Positions 22,219 to 33,152 of a stretch of DNA of 64,000 nucleotides are shown here, in pieces. This DNA comes from Balanoglossus misakiensis (Eukaryota > Hemichordata). Made by a program: the position numbers and the translations under genes. Position 1 is the first letter of the stretch. Each line of letters starts with the position of its first letter. The stretch spans positions 20,336,001-20,400,000 of the forward strand of contig CM082577.2 in assembly GCA_040954595.2 (NCBI GenBank), written 5' to 3'. The notes below the pieces were generated by a model, which had not been told where the DNA came from, did no database searches, and saw only the letters and a list, made by a program, of their open reading frames with translations.

Positions 22219-25200
22219 TTAAATTCTTGTACAATATGGGTCATAGTTCAACAATGATTGTTCAGGGTCATGGTGATCAACATCGGCCCAATACGGAAAC
22301 TGCAGCTGGAGATATTCCATTTTCTTGACAACTTTTGGTGTTAGTTTTTCTTCAAGAAACAGTGAACCTTCAGGGGACAAGTGAAGACCGTCCTGTAGAA
22401 ATCTCGACCAATTCTGAAAGACAGATTTCAAATCAATCTTCAGGATTTTTTTTTGATATTTTGAAATTCTTAGGATGTTTTCATTCCTATAAGCAATTTT
22501 TTGATATAATATACTAGCATTATATTATACCAGTATATTGATGGTGTAAATCACGCTATTTGATTGGTCGAGACACGACACGTGACCGTGATATATTAGC
22601 CATATACCACAGTCATATATCATAGTCAAAGAAAATGCCTTTTTAAAATGTTTTATGCCAAGTTTCAATATACTGGCATAATATAATAGCAATAAAACAC
22701 CCCCAGCCATGGTATACCACTCGATTTTGACCAGTTCAACTCTTTATACGCACTCGCTATCGCTCGTGCGTATATGTCGTGAACTGGTCAAAATCGAGTG
22801 GTATACCATGGCTGGGGGTGTTTTATTGCTTAATTAATACCTGCCTCATTCAGGTATAAACTTCACTCCATATAGCACTTGCCTAAACAACTCGTGCTAT
22901 ATGTCTCGAATTGTACCCAAATCTCTTGTATACCCACCTGTGGCGGGGGTTATTGCCTGAAAATCATTGCAAGGTAGAGCCTCAAGGGACTTTCCTAAAC
23001 TGGCTTTTATGGACAGATTGCCTTTATAGATAGGTCAGTGTACGGTGTGCAATGGTGGCCACTGTACAGAGGGGACCACTAACTTAGGTTTGTATGTACT
23101 TTCTCTTTTATATCAAATTATTTGTGTTACCTGTTCTTCTTGCATGGATGTCCACAAGTTGATACATTCGACATTGTTTTCCTCGGCAACTTCACAACAG
23201 GCTGCGCTGTATTTTCCAGTCACTGAATTGTTTCTGTTCAACAAAGAACCTGGAATGGATGGAGACAAACAGAGGAAGAAAAGGATGTTGAAGTGACTGT
23301 GCAAGTCCATTAAAGCACATACAGCTGTCTATTTTACCATATTTGTAATCAATGAAATGTTTCAATCTTCTCCTTATCTTTAGTCAACAAATGACACTAC
23401 TTTGACAATGTGGGGATTTTAAAGGCAATAGATCGTCTCACGCGCATGTGTGTAACTTCCCAGCAAATTTTCCGTTCAATGCATTCAAATAGTGGACTGC
23501 CTTCGCTTCCTTCCATATTTCATGCGCACCGTATAAGTAGATTCTGGTTTTGTCCCTCCTTTTCACCCAAGCTGGTGTCTTTTCACAATCTCCGACACAG
23601 ATTATGGGCGCCGCCAGGTGGTGTGGGTCACGACGTCACTTCCGGTTTAACCCGCCCTTAGTCAGCAAAACATGGTCGACCTAGCAGTGACACACGTGTA
23701 GCTTTCTGTGCGTAATTGACTTATGTTCTCGTAGGTTATGTAAAGGAAACTCCGTTTGAACGAAAAACCAATCCAATTTTTATAAGTTCATGTGTCTTAG
23801 CATCGTTCTATGAGGAAAGACTAAGTACTACCAATTTTGTTCCGAGTTGTGATTTTTTTGTGTTTTTTCACTCTGTATGTCAGCTGGCATCATGGCGTAC
23901 TGTTGCCAACGATCGTACTCTGGTGACGTAGTTTGAAGTTAGCAGGCAGACTAAACAGCGAGCGCACAGCTTTGTTATTTGTATATTATGTAATCTGTGT
24001 GAAATTGCATGGGAGCCCCAAAGCGCCCCTTTTATTTTATCAATTTCATCGTTTAGAAACTATACTATCTCATAGGCGCCTAACACATCCCTATGAAGGC
24101 CGTGGTGATTGCAACTTACTGTAATACCAAATTTTAGATTAACCCTATTACAGTCAACACGTTCCTGAAAAAGACCAACGACATTCCGCTTGCTGTGGCA
24201 CCATTCCAGCGGCAGTTAAATTTTCTTTCAAGCACTTACAGACGCCGTTTGACTTGCGTAACTAACCACATATTTACAAACATACATGTATTTCTTGAAC
24301 TCATTGTGCATAAAATAAAATAAAAATCTTTTGGTTTTCATTTATTTGCGGTTTGGTATGGGATTTTTTTAAATACTGTACATATTTGAGAAGAAAACTG
24401 AGTTGTAATAGAACGAATAGAAAAGCTGCAACGGTATGTTGGCCTACGGTAAAGCTTTTCACGCTCGGTAGCCATCATGCAGCTACGCCCCGTCGACGTA
24501 TGCGCAAAGCCCCGCGGCCAGTACATCGATCCGAATAGACGGTTAAAATCGTCAAGAGAGCCGAAAATATCACAGAGAACGAACTTGGTACCAATCTGTG
24601 CACAACTATATGTCCGGTGTCACAAAAATCGAAAATATACTACGTAAATGGTTCAAAGAAAGTGATCGGCCAGACACATCAAACGTGTGTACTTGAGGCC
24701 AGCCGGAAGTCAAATGAACGGTTACATATGCTGGAACTCCCATGGCGCTTTGCGCGTCACCCACACCACCTTGGTCGCCGCCATCTTCTCTGTTGTTCGG
24801 ACAGAGCACTGCCTTATGGGATTGACTGTTCACTAAACGTCTGTAACCAGCGGCTACAGTTGGAACATGCGTGTGAGACAAGCTAGGCGTTTTAAAACCT
24901 TTGCGCATACCACAATAGTTGTCTGTACTCTTGCAATGGGCGACTGAATAAATATGCATACCTTTTGCTGAACATTCTTTGGCCCAAGCTTTTTCATCCA
25001 CTGGTGGTGGGCTGATCAAAATTATTTTCTCTTTGCTAATGTCAACAGAGGTCAGAAAAGTAATCATTTCCTGTAAGAGTTAAACACAAAATAATGGAAA
25101 ATGAATGTCGGAATACTGAATGTGTAAACATAACAGCAAATTAAACGTCCATTATTTTGCCTAGTCAGTTTAGACTGGTTTGATTTCCTCGGGGGGCCTT

Positions 25201-26900
25201 AACTATAAACTATATCCGATAAAGACTGTGGTCGCCGCTATCTCTGTATGCTGCATGTATGCAATTTTGAAACCAGAGTCTCTGGTTTGTCGCATATGGG
25301 ACGATTGTAACATGTGTACTTGATATCAGTCACACTCACAGAAGTCAAAAAGTGTATACCCCACACTTCCAACTAAAATGTATACTAAGTTTTCTTCACC
25401 TGCAAATAATTTCTGTATTTGGAAACTGGTACATGTTGTTTCGGGTTGATGTCAGGAAGTGATGCATCATTGGCGCCGAAAAATATAATAACCATAGCAA
25501 CACTTGATGCAGTTTCCTTGGTGATGATCTGTGGGAGTATGATTCTCCCCCATCTCGAGTTGTAACCCGAGATGCCCCTGTTTTGAACATCACATCTTCT
25601 GCACAGCAGAGGTGATAAATGTTAAACAATTAGCAACCCATTGTAAATCTTTGCAGTATATGTTTTAAATATACAAATCTATGCAAATTCGAATAAATGG
25701 GACAAGTCTTAGCCTTGTGAGTTCTGCATAACGGATACTGGTCTTTTTTTCGGATGTCATCTCACATCATTTAAAGGGACAAAGTCTCTCTCTCGCTGCC
25801 CTTTTTCCATAAATTTTGTTTTATACAAAACAATGTTATTTTATTCTACATTTGGTATACATGTATATAATTCAACGTTTCACCAGTGAAAAACTGGCCA
25901 AAATGAATAATCAGTCTTTACCATTTATTCATTTTGGCGAGATTTTTACTCTCATATCCTACAAATGGGATGGAAGTTGTTTGTGGCTGAACGTTGATTC
26001 ACTATATATCCACATGTAGAATAACATAAACAATGTCTTGTATCAAACATAATTAATGAAAAAGGGGCAGCAAGAGAGAGACTTTGTCCCTTTAACTTAC
26101 GTTACACTAGCTATAATCATTTTGTATTTAATAGACAAGATTTAATTTTTTGCTCTAGTTTTCATCTTATTACCAATACATCAAGATTATTGCCTATCGC
26201 CATGGTGATGGACTCACCGTTGTAACTTATCAGCAAGTGCAGCACCCCAACCACTATTACAGAAAGAATACTGGTGAAGAAAAGAAAAAAAAAATTAGAT
26301 TTCTTTGACTGTAAATAATCTTTTCAAAACATGAGTCTGTTATTAATAGTACTAATAGTGTTGTCTGAACTGAAGAGACTGAAGTCGAAAGTCATAATGA
26401 ACTACATTTCATAGTGAGATCTCACAACACTTCTTTAATAACGATAGTGGATATGGGTTGAAGTACATGTATCTGGGTTTGGTTTTTGTTGTGGTTGGTT
26501 GGTTTTTGTGAGTGTGTTTATTTTGGGGAGTATTCTTTGGAGCATTGCCTTTAGGGACTGGTCAATTTCTTTAGCCGGGGGGAATTATTGTGTGTGTCAT
26601 GTGTGAGTGTGTGTGCGTACAGCAAAAAAGGCTAAGAAAAACATTTTGAAATCTCGACCAATTCTGAAAGTTCTGAAAGACAGATTTTAAATCAACTTTC
26701 AAACTATTGTTTTCATATTTTGATATTCTTAGGATGTTTCGTTCCTAGGAGTTAGGCCATTATCGTTGGGATCCAAAGTCACTTGAAAACCTAAGCACAC
26801 GCCCCGACGTACATGTGATTACCTACGTTCAACAATACGCGCGCCTGTGGTGCATTACCTGTGTTATTGAATCACCGAATAGTACGACTTTAGGCCACAT
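22219..26900 (-). CDS. IAH1: Isoamyl acetate-hydrolysing esterase homologue (six exons)
   Basis: Exons, in coding order: 26900-26859, 26270-26218, 25598-25400, 25070-24962, 23249-23131, 22413-22219. Junctions are GT/AG and phases fit (0, 2, 0, 1, 0), giving 238 residues against about 248 for vertebrate IAH1. It is an SGNH/GDSL hydrolase: VVLFGDSITQ holds the nucleophile Ser (block I), GISGYNSRW supplies the block II Gly, IIFFGANDAS the block III Asn, and DGLHLSPEG the catalytic Asp and His (block V). NPKQHVPVSKY and QFPYWADVD also match IAH1. The family hydrolyses short acyl esters in yeast; its animal role is less clear, and the enzyme has no signal peptide in this model. Start is MWPKVV; an in-frame upstream extension exists but is not needed. 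It converges on the FkbM-like gene, 320 bp away. Confidence 0.9.
22516..22690. mobile_element. MITE-like element with 26 bp inverted ends
   Basis: AGCATTATATTATACCAGTA... at 22516-22541 returns inverted, with two mismatches, at 22665-22690. Its right end overlaps the start of the adjoining perfect palindrome. It lies in intron 5 of the IAH1 gene. Confidence 0.65.
22688..22830. repeat. Near-perfect 143 bp palindrome (50 bp arms)
   Basis: Arms 22688-22737 and 22781-22830 are exact reverse complements (50 of 50). The 43 bp centre also contains an inner stem, TATACGCAC...GTGCGTATA. The transcript or the single strand could form a long hairpin. It lies in intron 5 of the IAH1 gene. Confidence 0.95.
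25771..26095. mobile_element. MITE with about 33 bp terminal inverted repeats, TTAA ends
   Basis: Starts TTAAAGGGACAAAGTCTCTC and ends with the inverse AGAGACTTTGTCCCTTTAA; the next bases inward (CTGCCC/GGGCAG) also pair. The TTAA boundary suggests a piggyBac-like target, as inference. It lies in intron 2 of the IAH1 gene. Confidence 0.7.
26646..26750 (-). repeat. Diverged duplicate of the IAH1 exon 6 / intron 5 boundary
   Basis: The sequence from GAAATCTCGACCAATTCTGA through TATTCTTAGGATGTTT also occurs at 22399-22480, spanning the splice acceptor and first codons (NWSRF) of IAH1 exon 6. The copy here lies in intron 1 and carries a small tandem doubling (TTCTGAAAG twice). It is too short to code and is probably a local duplication or a short dispersed repeat. 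Confidence 0.6.
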
Positions 26901-27769
26901 CCTTCTCGGTTCTGTTGCATACAGCCTGCGACACAGAAATGTAAATATCAACAACCTTGACGACAAAACGAGCCACATTTGTCTCTGATGAAAACGGTAC
27001 CAGTATGTCAACTTACGATTAGGTCAAAGGTTGGAGGTCAGAGGTTATATATGTGAAGTTTTCGGCTTTGATGGTTTTATTTGGCAAAGGTAGTAAACAA
27101 AAACAAAAGAAAACTCAACATTATGCGGACGTTATGGGCCGTAGGAAGACCGTGGTTTTAAAACAACTGCGGATTTCTTGCCGGTACGTGTACATTCTCT
27201 CGAAACAGACGCGTAAGCTTAGTAGACGTTCGCTTTTCTCTACCTGAGGGCGCACTACACAGGCCGGCCCGTCACATTCAATGGTCACATTCATTCATCT
27301 TCTGACACCTCTTACCACAAGACCTGTAATTCACTTCCGTAAAAAAAGTTGTGCATTGCCTAATATTTTGAGACCTGAATTGATGCTCAATAGGATTTAC
27401 CATGGATATGTAGCATTTTTGGAGAGAGCATTTTGAGATGCATTCAAAATTCCCACTGGTGTGAGAGAATGTGGTGTAATGTTGTTGTACACAGCGGAGT
27501 AATGCAAGATGAGGCGACTGTGCACTTTGGCATAAATTTTTTCAAAATTACCACTGGGGGCGCTATTTTGACCTCTCCCGAAAAAAATCCATGGACTTGC
27601 CTGCACGAAAATTTAGCCTGTGCACAAACAGACCATGTTCTGACTGCAGTTAATGGGATTCAGCTCGCTGAACGTTATAAAATAGGAATATTTAGCTCAA
27701 CGCTGCCATTGTCGTCTATGGGAAATGAATTACAGGTCTTGCGCCTCTTGTTTGAAACCCTCAACCTCA
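26901..27769. other. Upstream region of IAH1, no gene recognised
   Basis: The first part is the probable IAH1 promoter and 5' UTR. From about 27060 to 27770 there is no recognisable coding or RNA sequence, although the last 50 bp before the 28S fragment weakly resemble further, diverged 28S sequence on the minus strand. Confidence 0.4.
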
Positions 27770-28127
27770 AAAGGATCGATAGGCCGCGCTTTCACGGTCT
27801 GTATTCGCACTGAAAATCAAAATCAAGCGAGCTTTTGCCCTTTTGCTCCACGCGGGGTTTCCGTCCCCGCCGAGCTCGCCTTAGGACACCTGCGTTACCG
27901 TTTGACAGATGTACCGCCCCAGTCAAACTCCCCGCCTGACACTGTCGCCGGAGCGGGTCGCGCCTCTCCCCGGAAGGGAGCGCGGCGCTTGACGCCAGAA
28001 ACCGGGACCCGAGGCCCCGCTCCCCGCCTCACCGGATAAGTGAAAAAACGATCAGAGTAGTGGTATTTCACCGTCGGCCCGCGAGGGACCTCCCACCTAT
28101 CCTACACCTCCCATGTCCCTTCACAGA

Positions 28128-28170
<43 letters not shown>

Positions 28171-28176
28171 ATTCTG

Positions 28177-28216
<40 letters not shown>

Positions 28217-28285
28217 CTAGGGACAGTGTAGCTCTGGACTTATGCGCTGTTTGGGTCTAATTAGATGACGAGGCATTTGGCTACG
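27770..28285 (-). pseudogene. 28S rRNA fragment (domain V region)
   Basis: Read on the minus strand it contains GTAGCCAAATGCCTCGTCAT, CTATCTAGCGAAACCACAGC, GGGGAAAGAAGACCCTGTTG, GGGGAGTTTGACTGGGGCGG, AACGCAGGTGTCCTAAGGCG and AATACAGACCGTGAAAGCG. These are hallmark blocks of eukaryotic large-subunit rRNA from the R2 insertion region towards the peptidyl-transferase centre. A variable GC-rich expansion lies between. Only about 0.5 kb of a gene of several kb is present. About 30 nt between CTAATTAG and CACTGTCCC do not match the normally invariant 28S sequence, so it is a non-functional fragment. It lies immediately beside the 5S array in the same orientation. Confidence 0.9.
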
Positions 28286-28386
28286 TTAGCAATTAACGGT
28301 ATCTAATAGTACCGTTCATCGCACTTTCTCCCACTTCCAAAGGCGCATCAGGCTACTCTTTAATGGAAAAAATTGGGAAAAAATGA

Positions 28387-28413
28387 AGCCTACAGCACGT
28401 AGTATTCCCAGGC
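28387..28413 (-). pseudogene. 5S rRNA 3'-end fragment at the left array edge
   Basis: Only the last 27 nt of a 5S gene remain, fused at ...CCAGGC to retrotransposon sequence. Confidence 0.85.
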
Positions 28414-28750
28414 GTAGACAAAACGACTGTTTAAAAATTGAAGGTAAAGTCAAAATCTTTTACCGTTACAAGTACATTGTTTTGTGCAAAGATGCTTTCA
28501 AATAGCGCAACATCATCACTTACTTTGCACCTGTTATATTCAAAAGTGATTTTCTGTTTTAATTTGTACTTAAAGAACTTGATCAAGTCGATTTTCCGAG
28601 TACAACGCTTGTATGCTAATCTTCTACTATGAATTGTATAACGTGAAAGTGACAATAAAATATTGATCAGCGTGCACTCGTACTTGTCATGCTTGACAGG
28701 ATAACCAAATAACATCATTAGAATTCTATCTGTTGGGTTAAACTTATTTA
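28414..28750 (-). mobile_element. 5S-associated LINE fragment, copy A
   Basis: Corresponds to the last part of the ORF of the LINE at 62073-62404 (ending KDFDFTFNF). It lacks the 3' UTR and poly(A), and its 5' junction with 5S spacer (AACTTATTTA/TCTCCTAC) is identical to that of copy B, so it is a rearranged duplicate of copy B rather than a new insertion. Confidence 0.85.
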
Positions 28751-29030
28751 TCTCCTACTATAAACCTGAATCCTACACCATTGAACACATAGCCCGACTT
28801 TTTAGAATTCAGGCACTTTCAGAAAAGGAAGAAACGGACACTTGCGACGAAAATATTATCCATCAGGCTACTCTTTATTGGGGAAGTGGGATAACAAAAT
28901 ATGGTTTGTTTTGTTCTGCAAAAAGTGTTTTTAGAATTCAGGCACTTTCAGAAAAGGAAGAAACGGACACTTGCGACAAAAATGTTATCCATCAGGCTAC
29001 TCTTTCATGGAAAAGTTGGAAAAAAAATGA
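28751..29030 (-). repeat. Rearranged 5S spacer without a complete gene
   Basis: Two shortened spacer pieces follow each other. The first carries a deletion joining CCCGACTT directly to TTTAGAATTC, with T-run microhomology at the join. Confidence 0.8.
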
Positions 29031-29123
29031 AGCCTACATCACGTAGTATTCCCAGGCGGTCTCCCATCCAAGTACTAACTACGCCCAACGCAGGTTTGCT
29101 TCGGTGATCAGACGAGAACCGGC
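29031..29123 (-). pseudogene. 5S rRNA gene interrupted by LINE copy B
   Basis: Retains about nt 27-119 of 5S; the 5' part is replaced by the poly(A) end of the LINE. It keeps the internal promoter region but not a proper 5' end. Confidence 0.9.
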
Positions 29124-29842
29124 TTTTTTTTTATATTTTATTAAAAAGGACAGGCCCACTGGCTTGCCCTGTTAAAAATAATTTGTACATTACAAGAAGT
29201 TTGTAATTACAGTCATAGATTCATTTTAAATAATGCAATAAATTCTCAACATGTTACACTACTATTGCAAATCATTACAATATTGCTGAAAATTCATACA
29301 CTGGAATGAATGCATGTGTAATCAAATCATTCAACATAAACAATCTTTAAATTCACAATATTGCATTACAGCATTCCATCATTTATGTAAGTCCTACTAC
29401 AATCTGTCATAGAATTGTGACATACAATTTAATTACAGGAACAATTACCAGTAAAAAGATGGTATGTAACACCAGAGGGCGCCAGGTTCAACTGAAGGTG
29501 ACAACATAGACAAAACGACTGTTTAAAAATTGAAGGTAAAGTCAAAATCTTTTACCGTTACAAGTACATTGTTTTGTGCAAAGATGCTTTCAAATAGCGC
29601 AACATCATCACTTACTTTGCACCTGTTATATTCAAAAGTGATTTTCTGTTTTAATTTGTACTTAAAGAACTTGATCAAGTCGATTTTCCGAGTACAACGC
29701 TTGTATGCTAATCTTCTACTATGAATTGTATAACGTGAAAGTGACAATAAAATATTGATCAGCGTGTACTCGTACTTGTCATGCTTGACAGGATAACCAA
29801 ATAACATCATTAGAATTCTATCTGTTGGGTTAAACTTATTTA
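29124..29842 (-). mobile_element. 5'-truncated 5S-inserted LINE, copy B
   Basis: About 0.72 kb, minus strand: the ORF C terminus (95 residues, ending KDFDFTFNF), a roughly 400 bp 3' UTR with AATAAAATATAAAAAAAAA, then 5S sequence from about nt 25-27. At the 5' end the junction is in spacer at about -17 relative to the 5S start, so roughly 41 bp of target (-16 to about +25) is missing. Truncation and target deletion are typical of target-primed reverse transcription. The 3' UTR differs from that of the 61695 copy by several substitutions and indels. Confidence 0.9.
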
Positions 29843-30123
29843 TCTCCTACTATAAACCTGAATCCTACACCATTGAGCACATAGCCCGACTTTTTAGAAT
29901 TCAGGCACTTTCAGAAAAGAAAGAAACGGACACTTGCGACGAAAATATTATCCATCAGGCTACTCTTTAATGGGGAAGTGGGATAAAAAATATGGTTTGT
30001 TTTGTTCTGCAAAAAGTGTTTTTAGAATTCAGGCACTTTCAGAAAAGGAAGAAACGGACACTTGCGATGAAAATATTATCCATCAGGCTACTCTTTAATG
30101 GTGAAAAAAATGGGAAAAAATGA
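29843..30123 (-). repeat. Rearranged 5S spacer beside LINE copy B
   Basis: Same double-spacer arrangement as 28751-29030 but ending in an intact 5S gene. The CCCGACTT/TTTAGAATTC deletion is shared, so this whole block was duplicated together with the LINE. Confidence 0.8.
30115..30120 (-). terminator. Pol III T-run terminator (representative unit)
   Basis: On the minus strand TTTTTT follows the 5S 3' end (GTAGGCTTCA) by about 4 nt. Nearly every unit has 5-8 T here, though some have TTTTATTTT (GGAAAATAAAATGAAG on the plus strand). Confidence 0.8.
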
Positions 30124-30242
30124 AGCCTACAGCACGTAGTATTCCCAGGCGGTCTCCCATCCAAGTACTAACTACGCCCAACGCAGGTTTGCTTCGGTGA
30201 TCAGACGAGAACCGGCTTATTCTACGTGGTATGGCCGTAGGC
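30124..30242 (-). rRNA. 5S rRNA, copy 1 (consensus)
   Basis: Sense strand begins GCCTACGGCCATACCACGTA and ends GTGCTGTAGGCT. It contains the Pol III internal control region (A-box area GAAGCAAACCTGCGTTGGGC; C-box TGGATGGGAGACCGCCTG). Terminal helix I pairs GCCTAC with GTAGGC. Differences in other copies are given against this sequence, numbered in the sense strand. Confidence 0.95.
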
Positions 30243-30265
30243 GAAAGATGGTTGAATTTCTCCTA

Positions 30266-30272
30266 CTATAAA
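30266..30272 (-). promoter_or_regulatory. TATA-like box upstream of 5S (representative unit)
   Basis: TTTATAG on the minus strand at about -30 to -24 from the 5S start. It is conserved across almost all units and also remains beside the LINE-interrupted copies. External -30 TATA-like elements assist the internal promoter of 5S genes in many invertebrates. Confidence 0.7.
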
Positions 30273-30501
30273 CCTGAATCCTACACCATTGAACACATAG
30301 CCCGACTTGGCTAATTTTGTGGGTAACCGATCGACCTTCCATAGCTTATAAGGCAAGTGGGATAAAAAAATATGGTTTGTTTTGTTCTGCAAAAAGTGTT
30401 TTTAGAATTCAGGCACTTTCAGAAAAGGAAGAAACGTACACTTGCGACAAAAATGTTATCCATCAGGCTACTCTTTAATGGAAAAGTTGGAAAAAAAATG
30501 A

Positions 30502-30620
30502 AGCCTACAGCACATAGTATTCCCAGGCGGTCTCCCATCCAAGTACTAACTACGCCCAACGCAGGTTTGCTTCGGTGATCAGACGAGAACTGGCTTATTC
30601 TACGTGGTATGGCCGTAGGC
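30502..30620 (-). rRNA. 5S rRNA, copy 2
   Basis: Full length; C107T and G30A. Confidence 0.93.
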
Positions 30621-30880
30621 GAAAGATGGTTGAATTTCTCCTACTATAAACCTGAATCCTACACAATTGAACACATAGCCCGACTTGGCTAATTTTGTGG
30701 GTAACCGATCGACCTTCCATAGCTTATAAGGCAAGTGGGATCAAAACATATGGTTTGTTTTGTTCTGCAAAAAGTGTTTTTAGAATTCAGGCACTTTCAG
30801 AAAAGGAAGAAACGGACACTTGCGACAAAAATGTTATCCATCAGGCTACTCTTCAATGGAAAAGTTGGAAAATAAAATGA

Positions 30881-30999
30881 AGCCTACAGCACGTAGTATT
30901 CCCAGGTGGTCTCCCATCCAAGTACTAACTACGCCCAACGCAGGTTTGCTTCGGTGATCAGACGAGAACCGGCTTATTCTACGTGGTATGGCCGTCGGC
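30881..30999 (-). rRNA. 5S rRNA, copy 3
   Basis: G93A in the C-box and T4G in helix I. Confidence 0.92.
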
Positions 31000-31259
31000 G
31001 AAAGATGGTTGAATTTCTCCTACTATAAACCTGAATCCTACACCATTGAACACATAGCCCGACTTGGCTAATTTTGTGGGTAACCGATCGACCTTCCATA
31101 GCTTATAAGGCAAGTGGGATCAAAACATATGGTTTGTTTTGTTCTGCAAAAAGTGGTTTTAGAATTCAGGCACTTTCAGAAAAGGAAGAAACGGACACTT
31201 GCGACAAAAATGTTATCCATCAGGCTACTCTTCAATGGAAAAGTTGGAAAATAAAATGA

Positions 31260-31378
31260 AGCCTACAGCACGTAGTATTCCCAGGTGGTCTCCCATCCAA
31301 GTACTAACTACGCCCAACGCAGGTTTGCTTCGGTGATCAGACGAGAACCGGCTTATTCTACGTGGTATGGCCGTCGGC
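31260..31378 (-). rRNA. 5S rRNA, copy 4
   Basis: Same two changes as copy 3 (G93A, T4G), so the two units are a recent duplicate. Confidence 0.92.
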
Positions 31379-31639
31379 GAAAGATGGTTGAATTTCTCCT
31401 ACTATAAACCTGAATCCTACACCATTGAACACATAGCCCGACTTGGCTAATTTTGTGGGTAACCGATCGACCTTCCATAGCTTATAAGGCAAGTGGGATA
31501 AAAAAAATATGGTTTGCTTTGTTCTGCAAAAAGTGGTTTTAGAATTCAGGCACTTTCAGAAAAGGAAGAAACGTACACTTGCGACAAAAATGTTATCCAT
31601 CAGGCTACTCTTTAATGGAAAAGTTGGAAAATAAAATGA

Positions 31640-31758
31640 AGCCTACAGCACGTAGTATTCCCAGGCGGTCTCCCATCCAAGTACTAACTACGCCCAACGC
31701 AGGTTTGCTTCGGTGATCAGACGAGAACCGGCTTATTCTACGTGGTATGGCCGTAGGC
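31640..31758 (-). rRNA. 5S rRNA, copy 5 (consensus)
   Basis: No difference from copy 1 seen. Confidence 0.95.
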
Positions 31759-32016
31759 GAAAGATGGTTGAATTTCTCCTACTATAAACCTGAATCCTAC
31801 ACCATTGAACACATAGCCCGACTTGGCTAATTTTGTGGGTAACCGATCGACATTCCATAGCTTATAAGGCAAGTGGGATAAAAAAATATGGTTTGTTTTG
31901 TTCTGCAAAAAGTGTTTTTAGAATTCAGGCACTTTCAGAAAAGGAAGAAACGTACACTTGCGACAAAAATGTTATCCATCAGGCTACTCTTTAATGGAAA
32001 AGTTGGAAAAAAATGA

Positions 32017-32135
32017 AGCCTACAGCACATAGTACTCCCAGGCGGTCTCCCATCCAAGTACTAACTACGCCCAACGCAGGTTTGCTTCGGTGATCAGACG
32101 AGAACCGGCTTATTCTACGTGGTATGGCCGTAGGC
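32017..32135 (-). rRNA. 5S rRNA, copy 6
   Basis: C107T and A101G; the same haplotype recurs at copy 16, 3780 bp away. Confidence 0.93.
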
Positions 32136-32395
32136 GAAAGATGGTTGAATTTCTCCTACTATAAACCTGAATCCTACACCATTGAACACATAGCCCGACT
32201 TGGCTAATTTTGTGGGAAACCGATCGACCTTCCATAGCTTATAAGGCAAGTGGGATCAAAACATATGGTTTGTTTTGTTCTGCAAAAAGTGGTTTTAGAA
32301 TTCAGGCACTTTCAGAAAAGGAAGAAACGGACACTTGCGACAAAAATGTTATCCATCAGGCTACTCTTCAATGGAAAAGTTGGAAAATAAAATGA

Positions 32396-32514
32396 AGCCT
32401 ACAGCACGTAGTATTCCCAGGTGGTCTCCCATCCAAATACTAACTACGCCCAACGCAGGTTTGCTTCGGTGATCAGACGAGAACCGGCTTATTCTACGTG
32501 GTATGGCCGTAGGC
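32396..32514 (-). rRNA. 5S rRNA, copy 7
   Basis: G93A and C78T, shared with copy 17. Confidence 0.92.
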
Positions 32515-32775
32515 GAAAGATGGTTGAATTTCTCCTACTATAAACCTGAATCCTACACCATTGAACACATAGCCCGACTTGGCTAATTTTGTGGGTAACC
32601 GATCGACCTTCCATAGCTTATAAGGCAAGTGGGATAAAAAAAATATGGTTTGCTTTGTTCTGCAAAAAGTGGTTTTAGAATTCAGGCACTTTCAGAAAAG
32701 GAAGAAACGTACACTTGCGACAAAAATGTTATCCATCAGGCTACTCTTTAATGGAAAAGTTGGAAAATAAAATGA

Positions 32776-32894
32776 AGCCTACAGCACGTAGTATTCCCAG
32801 GCGGTCTCCCATCCAAGTACTAACTACGCCCAACGCAGGTTTGCTTCGGTGATCAGACGAGAACCGGCTTATTCTACGTGGTATGGCCGTAGGC
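32776..32894 (-). rRNA. 5S rRNA, copy 8 (consensus)
   Basis: No gene difference seen. Confidence 0.95.
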
Positions 32895-33152
32895 GAAAGA
32901 TGGTTGAATTTCTCCTACTATAAACCTGAATCCTACACCATTGAACACATAGCCCGACTTGGCTAATTTTGTGGGTAACCGATCGACCTTCCATAGCTTA
33001 TAAGGCAAGTGGGATAAAAAAATATGGTTTGTTTTGTTCTGCAAAAAGTGTTTTTAGAATTCAGGCACTTTCAGAAAAGGAAGAAACGTACACTTGCGAC
33101 AAAAATGTTATCCATCAGGCTACTCTTTAATGGAAAAGTTGGAAAAAAATGA

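Noticed and set aside
27433-28039. ORFs of 104-126 codons over the 28S fragment
   Set aside because: Antisense readings of rRNA sequence without family resemblance.
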